The notes under the pieces were generated by a model that saw nothing but the letters and a program-made list of their open reading frames with translations, ran no database searches and had not been told where the DNA came from. The position numbers were made by a program, and so were the translations under genes. Of a stretch of DNA of 64,000 bases, positions 25,553 to 34,507 are shown piece after piece. The stretch lies in the NCBI RefSeq assembly GCF_023566055.1, contig NZ_JALIQP010000003.1, positions 1 through 64,000 of the forward strand, read 5' to 3'. This stretch comes from Halosolutus amylolyticus. GTDB taxonomy: Archaea > Halobacteriota > Halobacteria > Halobacteriales > Natrialbaceae. The stretch's first letter is position 1, and the number at the start of each line of letters is the position of its first letter.

Positions 25553-26416
25553 ATGCCACCCGATCGCCTCTTGCTCCCCGTCGCGAACCCGGACACCGCC
25601 GATCGACTGCTCGACACGGCGATCGACGTCGCTCGCGATCGCGCGCTGGAGATCCTCGTGCTGTCGGTCGTCACCGTCCCGGTCCAGCTCTCGCTCGAAC
25701 AGGCGCGCCGCGAACTCGAGATCGACGATCGCGAGGCGCTCGTCGACGACGTGGTCGGGCAGGCCCGGGCGAACGGCGTCGACGCGACGGGACGGATCAG
25801 GTTCGCCCGCAACGCGGCGACCGCGATCTGTGGCGTCGCCGAGGACGACCCCGTGTCGACGATCCTGCTCGGCTGGCGCGGCCGGCCGCGCCGACAGGAC
25901 GTCATTCTCGGGAGCACGATCGACGCGGTGCTGACCGACGCGCCGTGTGACGTGCTCGTCGAGCGACTCGACGAGGGGCCGGCCGGGGTCTCGTCGATCC
26001 TCGCCCCCGTCGCCGGCGGGCCGAACACCGATCTCGCCGCCGAGACCGCTGGGTCGCTCGCGCGGGAACGCGAGGCTCACGTCGAACTGGTCACGATCGT
26101 CACGGACCGCGACGACGACACCGTCGCCGACGCACGGGACCTGCTCGCCAGCACGGAGTCGGCGCTGGGTGCCGTCCCGTCCGTCGAACGGACCGTTCTC
26201 TCGGGGCCGGTCGTCGAGACGATCGTCGATCGGACGGCGCGCCACGACGTGACCGTCGTCGGTGCCGCCGAGGGCGGCTTCCTCCGGCGCGTGCTCGTGG
26301 GTAGCGTCCCGGAAGCCGTCGCGCGCGGGGCCGACAGTACGGTCATCATGGCCAGGCGCAACGAACCCGTTTCCCGGGCGCTCTGGCGGCGGGCACGCGA
26401 TCGGATCCGGTGGTGA
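25553..26416 (+). CDS. Two-domain universal stress protein
   Basis: The 287-residue protein contains two UspA-type domains. The first starts RLLLPVANPDTADRLLDTAI and ends before residue 145 with ILGSTIDAVLTDAPCDVLVE; the second starts SSILAPVAGGPNTDLAAETA and ends VLVGSVPEAVARGADSTVIM. The ATP-binding GSxxxxVxxxxPC-type loops are only partly conserved, so nucleotide binding is uncertain. Proteins of this sort are cytoplasmic stress or regulatory proteins, and some accompany transporters. I used the ATG at 25553 (MPPDRLLL), not the earlier in-frame ATG inside the inverted repeat. Confidence 0.88.
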   Translation: MPPDRLLLPVANPDTADRLLDTAIDVARDRALEILVLSVVTVPVQLSLEQARRELEIDDREALVDDVVGQARANGVDATGRIRFARNAATAICGVAEDDPVSTILLGWRGRPRRQDVILGSTIDAVLTDAPCDVLVERLDEGPAGVSSILAPVAGGPNTDLAAETAGSLAREREAHVELVTIVTDRDDDTVADARDLLASTESALGAVPSVERTVLSGPVVETIVDRTARHDVTVVGAAEGGFLRRVLVGSVPEAVARGADSTVIMARRNEPVSRALWRRARDRIRW

Positions 26417-26467
26417 CCGGCCGCTCGACGAGTACCGGGATCGCGATCGCACTGACAGTCCCGTCGA

Positions 26468-27280
26468 TCAGGCGTCCTGGAGCACGTCGAAGGCGAAATC
26501 CGGCCGGTTCGTGACGAGGACGTCGAGATCGTGTTCGAGCACGTCGCGGATAGTCTCTTTCGTGTCGACGAGTTTCCAGACGCCGGCGGTGAGCCCCCGC
26601 TCCCGCGTCTCGTCGACGAAGGTCGGCACGCCGTGAGGGGCGTAGTGCGTGAACGCCGCGTCCGCACCGGCGGCCGCCGCGTCCTCTGCGAGCCACGGCG
26701 TCGGCACCGAGCCGACCAGTCCGGTCGAAACGCCGGCCCCCTGTGCCGGGTCGAGCACCGGCGCGTCGAACGCGATGATCGTGGTCCGATCGGTGAGGCC
26801 GTGCTCCGCGACGGTCTCGAGGACCGCATCGGTGTAGCCGCCGTCTTTCAGTTCCAGGTAGATCGACGCGTCCGAGGGCGCGATCGTTTCGAGCGCCCGA
26901 TCGAGCGTGACGAGCGGTTCGCCGTCGACCTGGGCACCCTCGATCTCGTCCCAGGGCGTGTTCCGGATCCAGCCGTGTCCCGTCGAGTCCCAGTCGAGGA
27001 CGGGGTCGTGGAACAACAGCAGTTCGCCGTCGCTGGTCCGTCGCACGTCGAGTTCGACGCCGTCGACGCCGACCTCGAGTGCGCGCCGGATCGCGGCCTC
27101 CGTGTTCGGCGGTGCGAGGCCCTCCGCCCCGCGGTGGCCGACGATCTGCGGTCGATCGGACGTCACCGATCCGGACCCGATCAGCGGCGACAGTCCCCAG
27201 ACTGCGACGCCCGAGACTCCCGCACCCATCCCGGCGAGCAGGCGTCGCCGCGAGACGTCGGGCCGGGAGGAAAATGACAT
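26468..27280 (-). CDS. Glycerophosphodiester phosphodiesterase family protein, Tat-exported
   Basis: The 270-residue precursor has a twin-arginine signal (SRRRLLAGMGAGVSGVAVWG, about 10-30) and a GDPD TIM barrel. The catalytic motif GHRGAEGLAPPNTEAAI carries the His and Arg-Gly pair, GVELDVRRTSDG the metal-binding Glu and Asp, and LLLFHDP the second His. Such enzymes hydrolyse glycerophosphodiesters to glycerol 3-phosphate and an alcohol, probably from lipid headgroups outside the cell. It converges with the stress protein gene, with a 51-bp gap between stop codons. Confidence 0.92.
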   Translation of the reverse strand: MSFSSRPDVSRRRLLAGMGAGVSGVAVWGLSPLIGSGSVTSDRPQIVGHRGAEGLAPPNTEAAIRRALEVGVDGVELDVRRTSDGELLLFHDPVLDWDSTGHGWIRNTPWDEIEGAQVDGEPLVTLDRALETIAPSDASIYLELKDGGYTDAVLETVAEHGLTDRTTIIAFDAPVLDPAQGAGVSTGLVGSVPTPWLAEDAAAAGADAAFTHYAPHGVPTFVDETRERGLTAGVWKLVDTKETIRDVLEHDLDVLVTNRPDFAFDVLQDA

Positions 27281-27458
27281 ATTCGACGTCTCTCAGTGCA
27301 TCCATATCAATGTTCTTCCGACGAAACGACGGTCCGTGTGATACACGTTGTCGGGTTTTCGGCCGATCCGGGCTCGCCGATCGGCCGTCGATCCCGGTTC
27401 GAACTGCGCCCGCTCCGAATCCGGAACAGCTTTGCTGTCAACTCTCCAAGGTAGCGGC

Positions 27459-27815
27459 GTGAGTCGTCTCGAGCGCGTCACCGCCTGGCTACGTGCCCGT
27501 CCAGTCCTCACGGTCTTCCTGTCGCTCGCAGCCGTACCGACCTGCCTCGCGGCCCTCTCCTTTCGCCAGCCAATCGGGCTCCCCAACACCGTCCTCTCCG
27601 GGCTCGAACTGCTCTTCTCGCTGCTGGTCTACGCACCGGTCGCCGGCATCCGGTCGTGGCTGCTCGAACCGATCGGGCTCGACGCCCTCTTTGCCGTCCC
27701 CGGTCTCCAGCAGACCCTCGTGTTCGTTCTCCTGCTCGGGTTCTACTACGTCCTCAGCCTCTCGATCGTTCGGATCGGCACGGCGATCCGGACCCACTAC
27801 CGGACCCGGACGTGA
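27459..27815 (+). CDS. Small membrane protein of unknown function
   Basis: The 118-residue protein has at least two strong membrane segments (VLTVFLSLAAVPTCLAALSF, about 17-36; LQQTLVFVLLLGFYYVLSLS, about 85-104) with a hydrophobic stretch between them (LELLFSLLVYAPVAG), and short arginine-rich ends. No family motif is recognised. The GTG at 27459 follows an unstructured leader; the longer in-frame start at 27348 would add an unlikely soluble extension. It converges with the next membrane-protein gene with a 10-bp gap. Confidence 0.7.
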   Translation: MSRLERVTAWLRARPVLTVFLSLAAVPTCLAALSFRQPIGLPNTVLSGLELLFSLLVYAPVAGIRSWLLEPIGLDALFAVPGLQQTLVFVLLLGFYYVLSLSIVRIGTAIRTHYRTRT

Positions 27816-27825
27816 CGACCGACGG

Positions 27826-28254
27826 TCAGAGACGCACCGCGCCGATCAGGACGGCGACGAGAGGCACGGCGACGGCGGCGTGAACGATCACCAGCACCGC
27901 CTGTCCGACCGTCGAGACCCCCATCGAGGGGGCAACGACGAGCACCGGGGCCAGCATGGCAACGAAGACGACGGCGGCGAGTGCGACGAAGTTCCGGGTT
28001 GGGCGGGCAGTCACGCGAGCCAGTACCGCGTAGGCGACCGCGGCCCCGGCGCCAGCGAAGACGATACTGGCGATCGTCGGCCCGGCGGTGAACGGGCTGT
28101 CCGGCCCGGAAACGCCGAGGTCGATGCCGAGAAGGGTGACGATCCCGAGAACGAGCAGGCTCGCGGCGATGGCGACAACGACGCCGATCGTCGTCCGACG
28201 GACGAGGTTGCTCGCACTCGTTGCTACCGGGTATCTCGTGTCAGTAATTCTCAT
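27826..28254 (-). CDS. DUF6069-like four-helix membrane protein
   Basis: The 142-residue protein consists of four hydrophobic helices (GVVVAIAASLLVLGIVTLLG; TIASIVFAGAGAAVAYAVLA; FVALAAVVFVAMLAPVLVV; AVLVIVHAAVAVPLVAVLIG) with short loops. The pattern, including an ARPTRNF loop before the third helix, fits the DUF6069 family as I remember it. Function is unknown. It starts at an ATG that follows a short AT-rich spacer upstream at about 28280. Confidence 0.8.
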   Translation of the reverse strand: MRITDTRYPVATSASNLVRRTTIGVVVAIAASLLVLGIVTLLGIDLGVSGPDSPFTAGPTIASIVFAGAGAAVAYAVLARVTARPTRNFVALAAVVFVAMLAPVLVVAPSMGVSTVGQAVLVIVHAAVAVPLVAVLIGAVRL

Positions 28255-28339
28255 GAGAGTGGTAGGCAGGGGTCGGATATAAACTACGCACTCGCCGATC
28301 GGCCGGAACTCGGTTGTGGGAAATACTCTTGCGCGTTGC

Positions 28340-29971
28340 TCAGTCGTGTCGAAAGCTCCGCTGACCCGTAAACGCCATCGCCATGCCGTGTTCGTCCGCG
28401 GCTTCGATCACGTCGTCGTCGTTGACCGACCCGCCGGGCTGGACGACCGCCTCGATGCCCGCCTTCGCGGCTTCCTCGATGCCGTCCGGGAACGGGAAGA
28501 ACGCGTCGGAGGCCATGACCGCCCCGTCGCCGTCCTTGCCCTCGGCGTGTTCGTCGGCCTTCATCGCCGCGAGCCGAACCGCGTCGACGCGGGAGACCTG
28601 CCCCATGCCGATCCCGACCGTCTCGGTGCCGTCCGCGAAGAGGATCCCGTTCGATTTGACGTGCTTGAGCGTCTGCCACGCGAACACCATCGACTCGAGT
28701 TCCTCGTCCGTCGGTTCGCGCTCGGTCACGACCTCGAGGTCGTCGACGGCGATCGACTGCAAGTCGCGTTCCTGGACGAGTCGGCCGCCGACGATCGGCT
28801 TCTCGGTGAAGCGTTCCGTCACCTCACCCAACTCATCCACGTCGAGGACGCGCAGGTTCTCCTTCTCGAAGAGCACGTCCAGCGCGTCCTCGGTGTAGCC
28901 CGGCGCGACGACGACCTCCTTGAAGGAGTCGACGATCTGCTCGGCGGTCTCTGCGTCACACTCCCGGTTGAGCGCGACGATGCCGCCGAAGGCGCTCATC
29001 GGGTCCGTCGAGAGCGCCTTCTCGTAGGCCTCGGCCAGCGAGTCGGCGGTCGCACAGCCCGCCGGGTTGGTGTGTTTGATGACCGCCGCCGCGGGCGCGT
29101 CGAACTCCTTGATGAGGTTCAGCGCGCCGTCGGCGTCGTTGTAGTTGTTGTACGACAGCGCCTTTGCGCCCTCGTTCAGTTGATCCGCGTGGACGACGCT
29201 CGCTTCGTCGCAGGTGTAGTCAGCGTAGACCGCGGCGTCCTGGTGGGGGTTCTCCCCGTAGCGGAGGGTGTCGGCGCGATCGCTCGAGACGAGTCGGCGA
29301 GCGGGTAGCCCCTCGGCATCGGGTGCGTTCGGGGTGTCGGCGTCCACCGTCACCTCGCTCGCCTCCGTATCCACGTCGACGGCACCCTCGGCGAACCACT
29401 TCACCGCACGCGGATAGGCGCGGAACTCACCCTCGTAGAGGACGCGCTCTTTCAGCGTCTCCTCGTCGTCGCCCTCGTAGACCGGGATCGGCTCCTGGGT
29501 GACGATCGGGCCGCCGTCGACCTCGCCCTCGACGATATTCCCCTCCTCGTCGGTCGCGTCGGTGACGACGTGGACCGTACAGCCGGTGACCGAGACGCCG
29601 GCGTCGAGCGCGTCGCCCCACGCGTCCATCCCGGGGAACGACGGCAGCAGCGCGGGGTGGACGTTCAGCGTCGTCGGCTGGGCGTCGAGGAACGTGTCCG
29701 AGAGGATCCGCATGTAGCCGTCCAGGCAGACGAGGTCGAACTCGTGGCCCGAAAGCGCCTCGTTGACCGCCTGCTCGTGCTCACGGCGGCTCATGTCGTC
29801 CTCGAGCGGGACGACCTCGGTCGGAATCCCACGCTCGGCGGCGGCCTCGAGCACCGGCGCTTCCTCGCTGTTCGTCAGCACGACGGCGAGTTCGGCCCCG
29901 CCCGGGGCTCGATCGGCGATGTTCAACAGGTTGCGCCCTCGGTTGCCGGCCATCCCGGCGATTCGCGTCAT
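28340..29971 (-). CDS. purNH: PurN-PurH fusion: GAR formyltransferase / AICAR formyltransferase
   Basis: The 543-residue enzyme joins two folate-dependent purine steps. Residues 1 to about 195 are GAR-transformylase-like (RIAGMAGNRGRNLLNIADRA; CLDGYMRILSDTFLD; LNVHPALLPSFPG with the active His; HVVTDATDEEGNIV). After a linker, the rest is the AICAR transformylase part of PurH (LRYGENPHQDAAVYADY; LSYNNYNDADGALNLI; VIKHTNPAGCATA; SNGILFADG; MASDAFFPFPDG). The IMP-cyclohydrolase domain of bacterial PurH is absent, which fits haloarchaea that use PurO for cyclisation. The ATG at 29971 is chosen; the frame extends upstream to 30214 without family-like sequence. It is divergent from purB. Confidence 0.95.
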   Translation of the reverse strand: MTRIAGMAGNRGRNLLNIADRAPGGAELAVVLTNSEEAPVLEAAAERGIPTEVVPLEDDMSRREHEQAVNEALSGHEFDLVCLDGYMRILSDTFLDAQPTTLNVHPALLPSFPGMDAWGDALDAGVSVTGCTVHVVTDATDEEGNIVEGEVDGGPIVTQEPIPVYEGDDEETLKERVLYEGEFRAYPRAVKWFAEGAVDVDTEASEVTVDADTPNAPDAEGLPARRLVSSDRADTLRYGENPHQDAAVYADYTCDEASVVHADQLNEGAKALSYNNYNDADGALNLIKEFDAPAAAVIKHTNPAGCATADSLAEAYEKALSTDPMSAFGGIVALNRECDAETAEQIVDSFKEVVVAPGYTEDALDVLFEKENLRVLDVDELGEVTERFTEKPIVGGRLVQERDLQSIAVDDLEVVTEREPTDEELESMVFAWQTLKHVKSNGILFADGTETVGIGMGQVSRVDAVRLAAMKADEHAEGKDGDGAVMASDAFFPFPDGIEEAAKAGIEAVVQPGGSVNDDDVIEAADEHGMAMAFTGQRSFRHD

Positions 29972-30020
29972 GGTCGGAACCCCACCCGCGAAGGCCAAAG
30001 TGGTTGCGGTCTCGATCGGC

Positions 30021-30113
30021 GAATTATACACGATCGTGGTTATATTTGCGCCAATACTCGATCGCATGCGTCGAAATATGCACACTCGTGGCTCCGACTT
30101 TCGATACCCTTTT
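30021..30113. promoter_or_regulatory. Divergent purNH / purB promoter region
   Basis: The 167-bp gap between the two purine genes contains a TATA-like GAATTATAC (30021-30029), suited to purNH on the minus strand with a leader of about 25 nt. It also contains ATACCCTTTT (30104-30113), about 30 nt before the purB ATG, suited to a leaderless purB transcript. No clear shared palindrome was found. Confidence 0.4.
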
Positions 30114-30138
30114 GCGCGACGCTGGAAAGAATCGGACG

Positions 30139-31527
30139 ATGACCGACACCGACGCCCTGTACGCCGTCTCGCCGCTGGACGGCCGCTACGGTAGCCGGAC
30201 CGCACCGCTGTCACCGTACGCCAGCGAGGCCGCGCTCATGCGGGCCCGCGTCCGCGTCGAGGTCGAGTACCTGATCGCCCTCGCGGACCTGGACGTGACG
30301 CCGCTCGAACTCGACATCGACGACCGCGAACACCTCCGGGGACTGTACAGGCACTTCGCGGAGGAGGACGCCCAGTTGATCAAGAAACTCGAGACGGAGG
30401 GCCACGCCGGCTTCGAGGCGACGAACCACGACGTCAAGGCAGTCGAGTACTTCGTCCGCCACCGACTCCCGGAAGACAGCGATGCCTCGTCGTGGATCCA
30501 TTTCGGGCTGACCAGCGAGGACGTGAACAACCTCGCCCACCGACTGCTCGTCCGCGACGCGGTCGACGAGGTCCTCCTGCCGGAACTGTACACGGTCCAG
30601 GACGCACTCGCGGAAATGGCCCGCGACTACCGCGACCTGCCGATGCTCGCGCGCACTCACGGCCAGCCCGCGACCCCGACGACCTTCGGCAAGGAGATGG
30701 CCGTCTACGCCGCCCGCCTCGGGCGCGCGACGGGCCGCATCCGCGAGGCGACCGACGCCCTCGCCGGCAAACTCGGCGGCGCCTCCGGGACCTACGCCGC
30801 GCACGTGGCGGCCTACCCCGACGTGGACTGGCAGGCCGTCGCCGAGGAGTTCGTCACCGGCCTCGGCCTCGAATTCGAACCGCTCACCACGCAGGTCAAC
30901 CCCTGCGACGACCTCGCGGCACTGTTCGACGCGTTCCGCGGCGCGAACGACGTCCTGCTGGATCTCGACCTCGACATGTGGCTCTACGTCTCGGATCGCT
31001 ACCTCGGCCAGGAGGCCGTCGCGGGCGAGACCGGGTCGTCGACGATGCCCCACAAGGTCAACCCGATCGACTTCGAGAACAGCGAGGGGAACCTCTCGAA
31101 GGCGAACTCCGACCTCGGATTCCTCGCCGACTACGTGACGACGTCGCGGCTCCAGCGCGACCTCTCGGACTCGACGGTCAAGCGCAACATCGGTGCCGCG
31201 TTCGCCCACTGCCTGATCGGCTACGGCAAGACCGCGGCCGGCCTCTCGAAGGTCGTCCCGAACGAGCAGGTCATGCGCGAGGCCCTCGAGTCGACCCCCG
31301 AGATCATCGGCGAAGCGGTCCAGACGATCCTGCGCCGCGAAGGCCAGGAAGACGCTTACGAGCGCGTCAAGGCCGTCACCCGGGGGAAGGACGTCACGAT
31401 CGAGGACTTCCGCGAACTGTTCGACGACTTAGACGTCGACGAGGACATCCGCGAGGAACTGCACGCGCTTACGCCGGCGGGGTACACCGGCGTCGCGAGC
31501 GACCTGGTCGACGACGTCGAGCGGTAA
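30139..31527 (+). CDS. purB: Adenylosuccinate lyase
   Basis: The 462-residue enzyme removes fumarate from SAICAR and adenylosuccinate in purine synthesis. Family motifs are complete: YAVSPLDGRYGSRTAPLS at the start, EATNHDVKAVEYFVR, the TSEDVNNLAH segment, the catalytic-loop signature GSSTMPHKVNPIDFENSEG, found near residue 300, and TRLQRD-like SRLQRDLSDSTVKRN. Length is normal for this lyase. The ATG at 30139 gives the canonical N-terminus. It is divergent from purNH, which supplies one of its substrates two steps upstream. Confidence 0.97.
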   Translation: MTDTDALYAVSPLDGRYGSRTAPLSPYASEAALMRARVRVEVEYLIALADLDVTPLELDIDDREHLRGLYRHFAEEDAQLIKKLETEGHAGFEATNHDVKAVEYFVRHRLPEDSDASSWIHFGLTSEDVNNLAHRLLVRDAVDEVLLPELYTVQDALAEMARDYRDLPMLARTHGQPATPTTFGKEMAVYAARLGRATGRIREATDALAGKLGGASGTYAAHVAAYPDVDWQAVAEEFVTGLGLEFEPLTTQVNPCDDLAALFDAFRGANDVLLDLDLDMWLYVSDRYLGQEAVAGETGSSTMPHKVNPIDFENSEGNLSKANSDLGFLADYVTTSRLQRDLSDSTVKRNIGAAFAHCLIGYGKTAAGLSKVVPNEQVMREALESTPEIIGEAVQTILRREGQEDAYERVKAVTRGKDVTIEDFRELFDDLDVDEDIREELHALTPAGYTGVASDLVDDVER

Positions 31528-31595
31528 CCGGTCGCGACGGGCGCCGATCGGAGTCTTTGTAAGCCGATATGCGGAACCGAGGGTACGAACCCGAG

Positions 31596-32483
31596 ATGAG
31601 TGACAGTCCCACGTCCCGGTCCCTCGACGCCGAATACGTCGGCATCGCGCTGGTCCTCGTCTCGGCGATCGGGTTCGGGACGCTCGGCATCTTCGGGACG
31701 TACGCCCAGCGGGCGAACCTCTCGATCCCGACGGTGCTCGTCTTTCGCTTCCTGCTCGCCGGCCTCCTCGTCTGGCTCTTCCTCGCGTGGCGGGGCGAGG
31801 CGACGATTCTCCGCGGTCGGCCGCTGTGGATCGCCCTCGCACTCGGGGCGATCGGCTACACGGCCCAGAGCGGGCTCTACTTCCTCGGACTGGAGTTCAT
31901 GACCGCCGGCCTGGTCGCGATCGTCCTCTACACGTATCCCGCGTTCGTCGTCGTTCTCGCGGTCGCGACGATCGGCGAGCGGCCGAGTCGGCCCATGCTG
32001 GTCGCGCTCTGTCTGGCCTTCGCGGGCATCGTCCTCGTCACCGGTGCGAACCCGGCCGGTGCGTCGCTCGTCGGCGTGATCGTCGTGCTCGGCGGCGCGC
32101 TCGCGTACGCCTTCTACATCACCGGCTCGAGGGCGGTACTCGACGCGGTCGATCCGATGGTCCTGACCGCGTACGTACTGCCCGCCGCCGGGGCGTCGTA
32201 CGTCGTCATCGGCACCGCGTCGGGGCAACTCGCGGTTCCGACGGCCCCGTCCGCGTGGGCGATTCTGCTCTCTATCGCCGTCTTCGCGACCGCGGTCCCG
32301 GTCGTGACGTTCTTCGCGGGTCTGCAGTACGTCGGCGCCAGCCGGGCGAGCATCGTCAGCACCGCGGAACCGCCCGTGACGGTCGCCCTCGGTGCGATAC
32401 TGTTCGCCGAACCGGTCACGGCGACGACCGTCGTCGGCGGCGTCCTGATCCTGACCGGCGTGATCGTGCTCGAACGGGAGTGA
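31596..32483 (+). CDS. EamA-family (DMT superfamily) transporter
   Basis: The 295-residue protein has ten hydrophobic helices arranged as two EamA repeats (from ALVLVSAIGFGTLGIFGTYA, and from LVGVIVVLGGALAYAFYIT), the usual architecture of drug/metabolite exporters. The sequence AGLVAIVLYTYPAFVVVLA at the end of the first repeat and ASIVSTAEPPVTVALGAILF in the second are the conserved loop-helix regions. Substrate unknown, perhaps an amino acid or metabolite. I take the ATG at 31596 (MSDSPTS); an in-frame ATG at 31569 is possible. Confidence 0.9.
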   Translation: MSDSPTSRSLDAEYVGIALVLVSAIGFGTLGIFGTYAQRANLSIPTVLVFRFLLAGLLVWLFLAWRGEATILRGRPLWIALALGAIGYTAQSGLYFLGLEFMTAGLVAIVLYTYPAFVVVLAVATIGERPSRPMLVALCLAFAGIVLVTGANPAGASLVGVIVVLGGALAYAFYITGSRAVLDAVDPMVLTAYVLPAAGASYVVIGTASGQLAVPTAPSAWAILLSIAVFATAVPVVTFFAGLQYVGASRASIVSTAEPPVTVALGAILFAEPVTATTVVGGVLILTGVIVLERE

Positions 32484-32593
32484 CGAGGCGCGGACGAGGT
32501 CGATCGGATCCCCGTTCGGTTTCGATAGTCTCTGGAAATGGTTGTGACCGATCGGTCCATCACTCGCGTCGAAACTGACGTATCGACGACTAT

Positions 32594-32602
32594 CTTTTAT
32601 TA
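32594..32602 (+). promoter_or_regulatory. TATA box of the acyl-CoA synthetase gene
   Basis: CTTTTATTA lies 30-37 nt before the ATG at 32631 and 15-25 nt before two earlier in-frame ATGs at 32616 and 32619. The spacing favours the ATG at 32631 as the start. Confidence 0.45.
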
Positions 32603-32630
32603 CCTGTCATGTGGTATGATGGTTCGTACC

Positions 32631-34283
32631 ATGGAATACCACCACGGGGATCGGCTCACACACGCGGGTGCACTTCCGACGATGGCGGCCGATCGGTACG
32701 GGGAGAAGACGGCGTTCTCGTTCATGGGGAGCGAGCAGAGCTACGAGGAGTTCGAGTCACAGGCGAACAGCGTCGCGAACGTCCTGGTCGACCACGGCGT
32801 CGAACCGGGCGATCGGGTCGGCCTGTTCATCCCGAACACGACGCAGTTCCCGTCGGCCTACTTCGGGATCCTCAAGGCGGGCGCGGTGGCGACGCCGCTG
32901 AACCTGCGGATGGATCCCGAGACGCTCGGGTACGTCATCCAGGACGCGGGCATCGACACGATGATCGCCTCCGCGTTCCTCGCGGAGGAGGCCCAGGAAC
33001 TCGCGGCGGCCGCGGGCGTCGAGACGCTGTTCCTGCCCGGCGTCGCCGACGAAGAGCGCGGGGTCGTCAACTACTCGCACGCGACGATGGAGGCCGACGA
33101 GACGTTCGACCCGATCGATCGCGAGATGGACGATATCGCCGTCCAGCCGTACACCAGCGGCACGACGGGCCGGCCGAAGGGCGTCCTGCTCAGCCACCGG
33201 AACGTCCTCTCGACGCTCGAGAGCTACAGCCGCGGCGGGCTGGCGATCGACGCCGACGACTCGATCCTGCTCGTATTGCCGATGTTCCACATCTACGCGC
33301 TGAACGCCCTGATGGGGTCGTTCGTCTATCGCGGCGCGACGATGGTCCTGCAGCCCGAACCCGATCCGGTCGACATGCTCACAGCGATCGACGAGCACGA
33401 CCTGACGAAGTTCGCGGGCGTCCCGGCGATGTACACCATGATGTTCCGGGAGTATCGCGAGAACCCCGACGAGTACGACGTCTCGTCGCTGGACGACGTC
33501 ACCTGCGCGGCCGCGCCGCTGGCCGAGGAGGTCCGCCGGAGCATCGAGGAGGCCTGGAACGTGCCCGTCGTCGAAGGGTGGGGTATGACCGAGACGTCGC
33601 CCGGCGGCACGCTCGAACCGGCCCGCGGCGTTCGCAAGGAGGCCGGCTGTATCGGTCCGCCGTTGCCGAACATCGAGTTGAAGATCGTCGATCCGGCGAC
33701 CCGCGAGACGAAGATCGCGCCGGACGACCTCGAACCGTTCCCGGATCCCGAGATCGACTTCGACGACGAGGAGGCGGTGACGGGCGAACTCGCGATCCGC
33801 GGGCCGAACGTCTTCGAGGGGTATCACAACCGTCGCGAGAAGACCGACGAGGTGTTCGACGACGAGGGCTGGTTCTACACCGAGGACGTCGCCCGCGTCG
33901 ACGAGGACGGCTACTTCTGGATGGTCGATCGGGCCGACGACATGATCCTCACCGGCGGGAACAACGTCTACCCGGCGGAGGTCGAGGACGCGCTGTACGA
34001 GCACCCCGACGTCGCGGAGGCCGCGGTCGTCGCCGCACCCCACGAGGTGAAAGGCGAGGCCCCGGTCGCGTTCGTCGTCCCCGAGGCGGGATCGGACGTC
34101 TCCGAGGCCGACCTGCGCGCGTTCGCGCTCGATCGAGTCGCGACCTACGCCCACCCGCGGCGGGTGTTCGTGGTCGAGGAACTCCCCCGTAGCGCGACCC
34201 AGAAGGTCCAGCGCTACGTCCTCGAGGAGGAAGTCGAGGAGCGACTCGACGAACCGCTCCAGTCGACGGACGAGGAACTGTAG
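32631..34283 (+). CDS. AMP-forming acyl-CoA synthetase / ligase
   Basis: The 550-residue enzyme activates a carboxylic acid with ATP and CoA. The ANL-superfamily motifs are complete: the phosphate loop YTSGTTGRPKGVLLSH, found near 170, GWGMTETSPGG, found near 320, YTEDVARVDEDGYFWMVDR with the ATP-ribose-binding Asp, and the C-terminal catalytic Lys in RSATQKVQRY. Medium- or long-chain fatty acids are the usual substrates of such haloarchaeal copies, but specificity is not predictable. Start uncertainty: ATGs at 32616, 32619 and 32631 are in frame. No acyl-CoA genes are adjacent. Confidence 0.93.
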   Translation: MEYHHGDRLTHAGALPTMAADRYGEKTAFSFMGSEQSYEEFESQANSVANVLVDHGVEPGDRVGLFIPNTTQFPSAYFGILKAGAVATPLNLRMDPETLGYVIQDAGIDTMIASAFLAEEAQELAAAAGVETLFLPGVADEERGVVNYSHATMEADETFDPIDREMDDIAVQPYTSGTTGRPKGVLLSHRNVLSTLESYSRGGLAIDADDSILLVLPMFHIYALNALMGSFVYRGATMVLQPEPDPVDMLTAIDEHDLTKFAGVPAMYTMMFREYRENPDEYDVSSLDDVTCAAAPLAEEVRRSIEEAWNVPVVEGWGMTETSPGGTLEPARGVRKEAGCIGPPLPNIELKIVDPATRETKIAPDDLEPFPDPEIDFDDEEAVTGELAIRGPNVFEGYHNRREKTDEVFDDEGWFYTEDVARVDEDGYFWMVDRADDMILTGGNNVYPAEVEDALYEHPDVAEAAVVAAPHEVKGEAPVAFVVPEAGSDVSEADLRAFALDRVATYAHPRRVFVVEELPRSATQKVQRYVLEEEVEERLDEPLQSTDEEL

Positions 34284-34507
34284 AATCGGCCCTCACTCGG
34301 GGAATCCGGAACCGACGATCCGACGCAGACAGGACGGCCTCCGCCCGGTAGATTCGTCCGCGGCGCACCCTAGATTCATCCTGCTCCGTCGTGTGGGACC
34401 CCTGAGACGCGCCCCAGCGCACCGATCGAGTCGGCGCGCCGGCCTGCTCGGTTCTCGAACCGGCGGCCCCGGGCCGTGCCTCCGAACGCGACTCCCCCAC
34501 GACACGT

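Noticed and set aside
28340-30214. N-terminal extension of purNH to 30214
   Set aside because: The added 81 residues overlap the purB promoter and start, are arginine-rich and are not part of either enzyme family.
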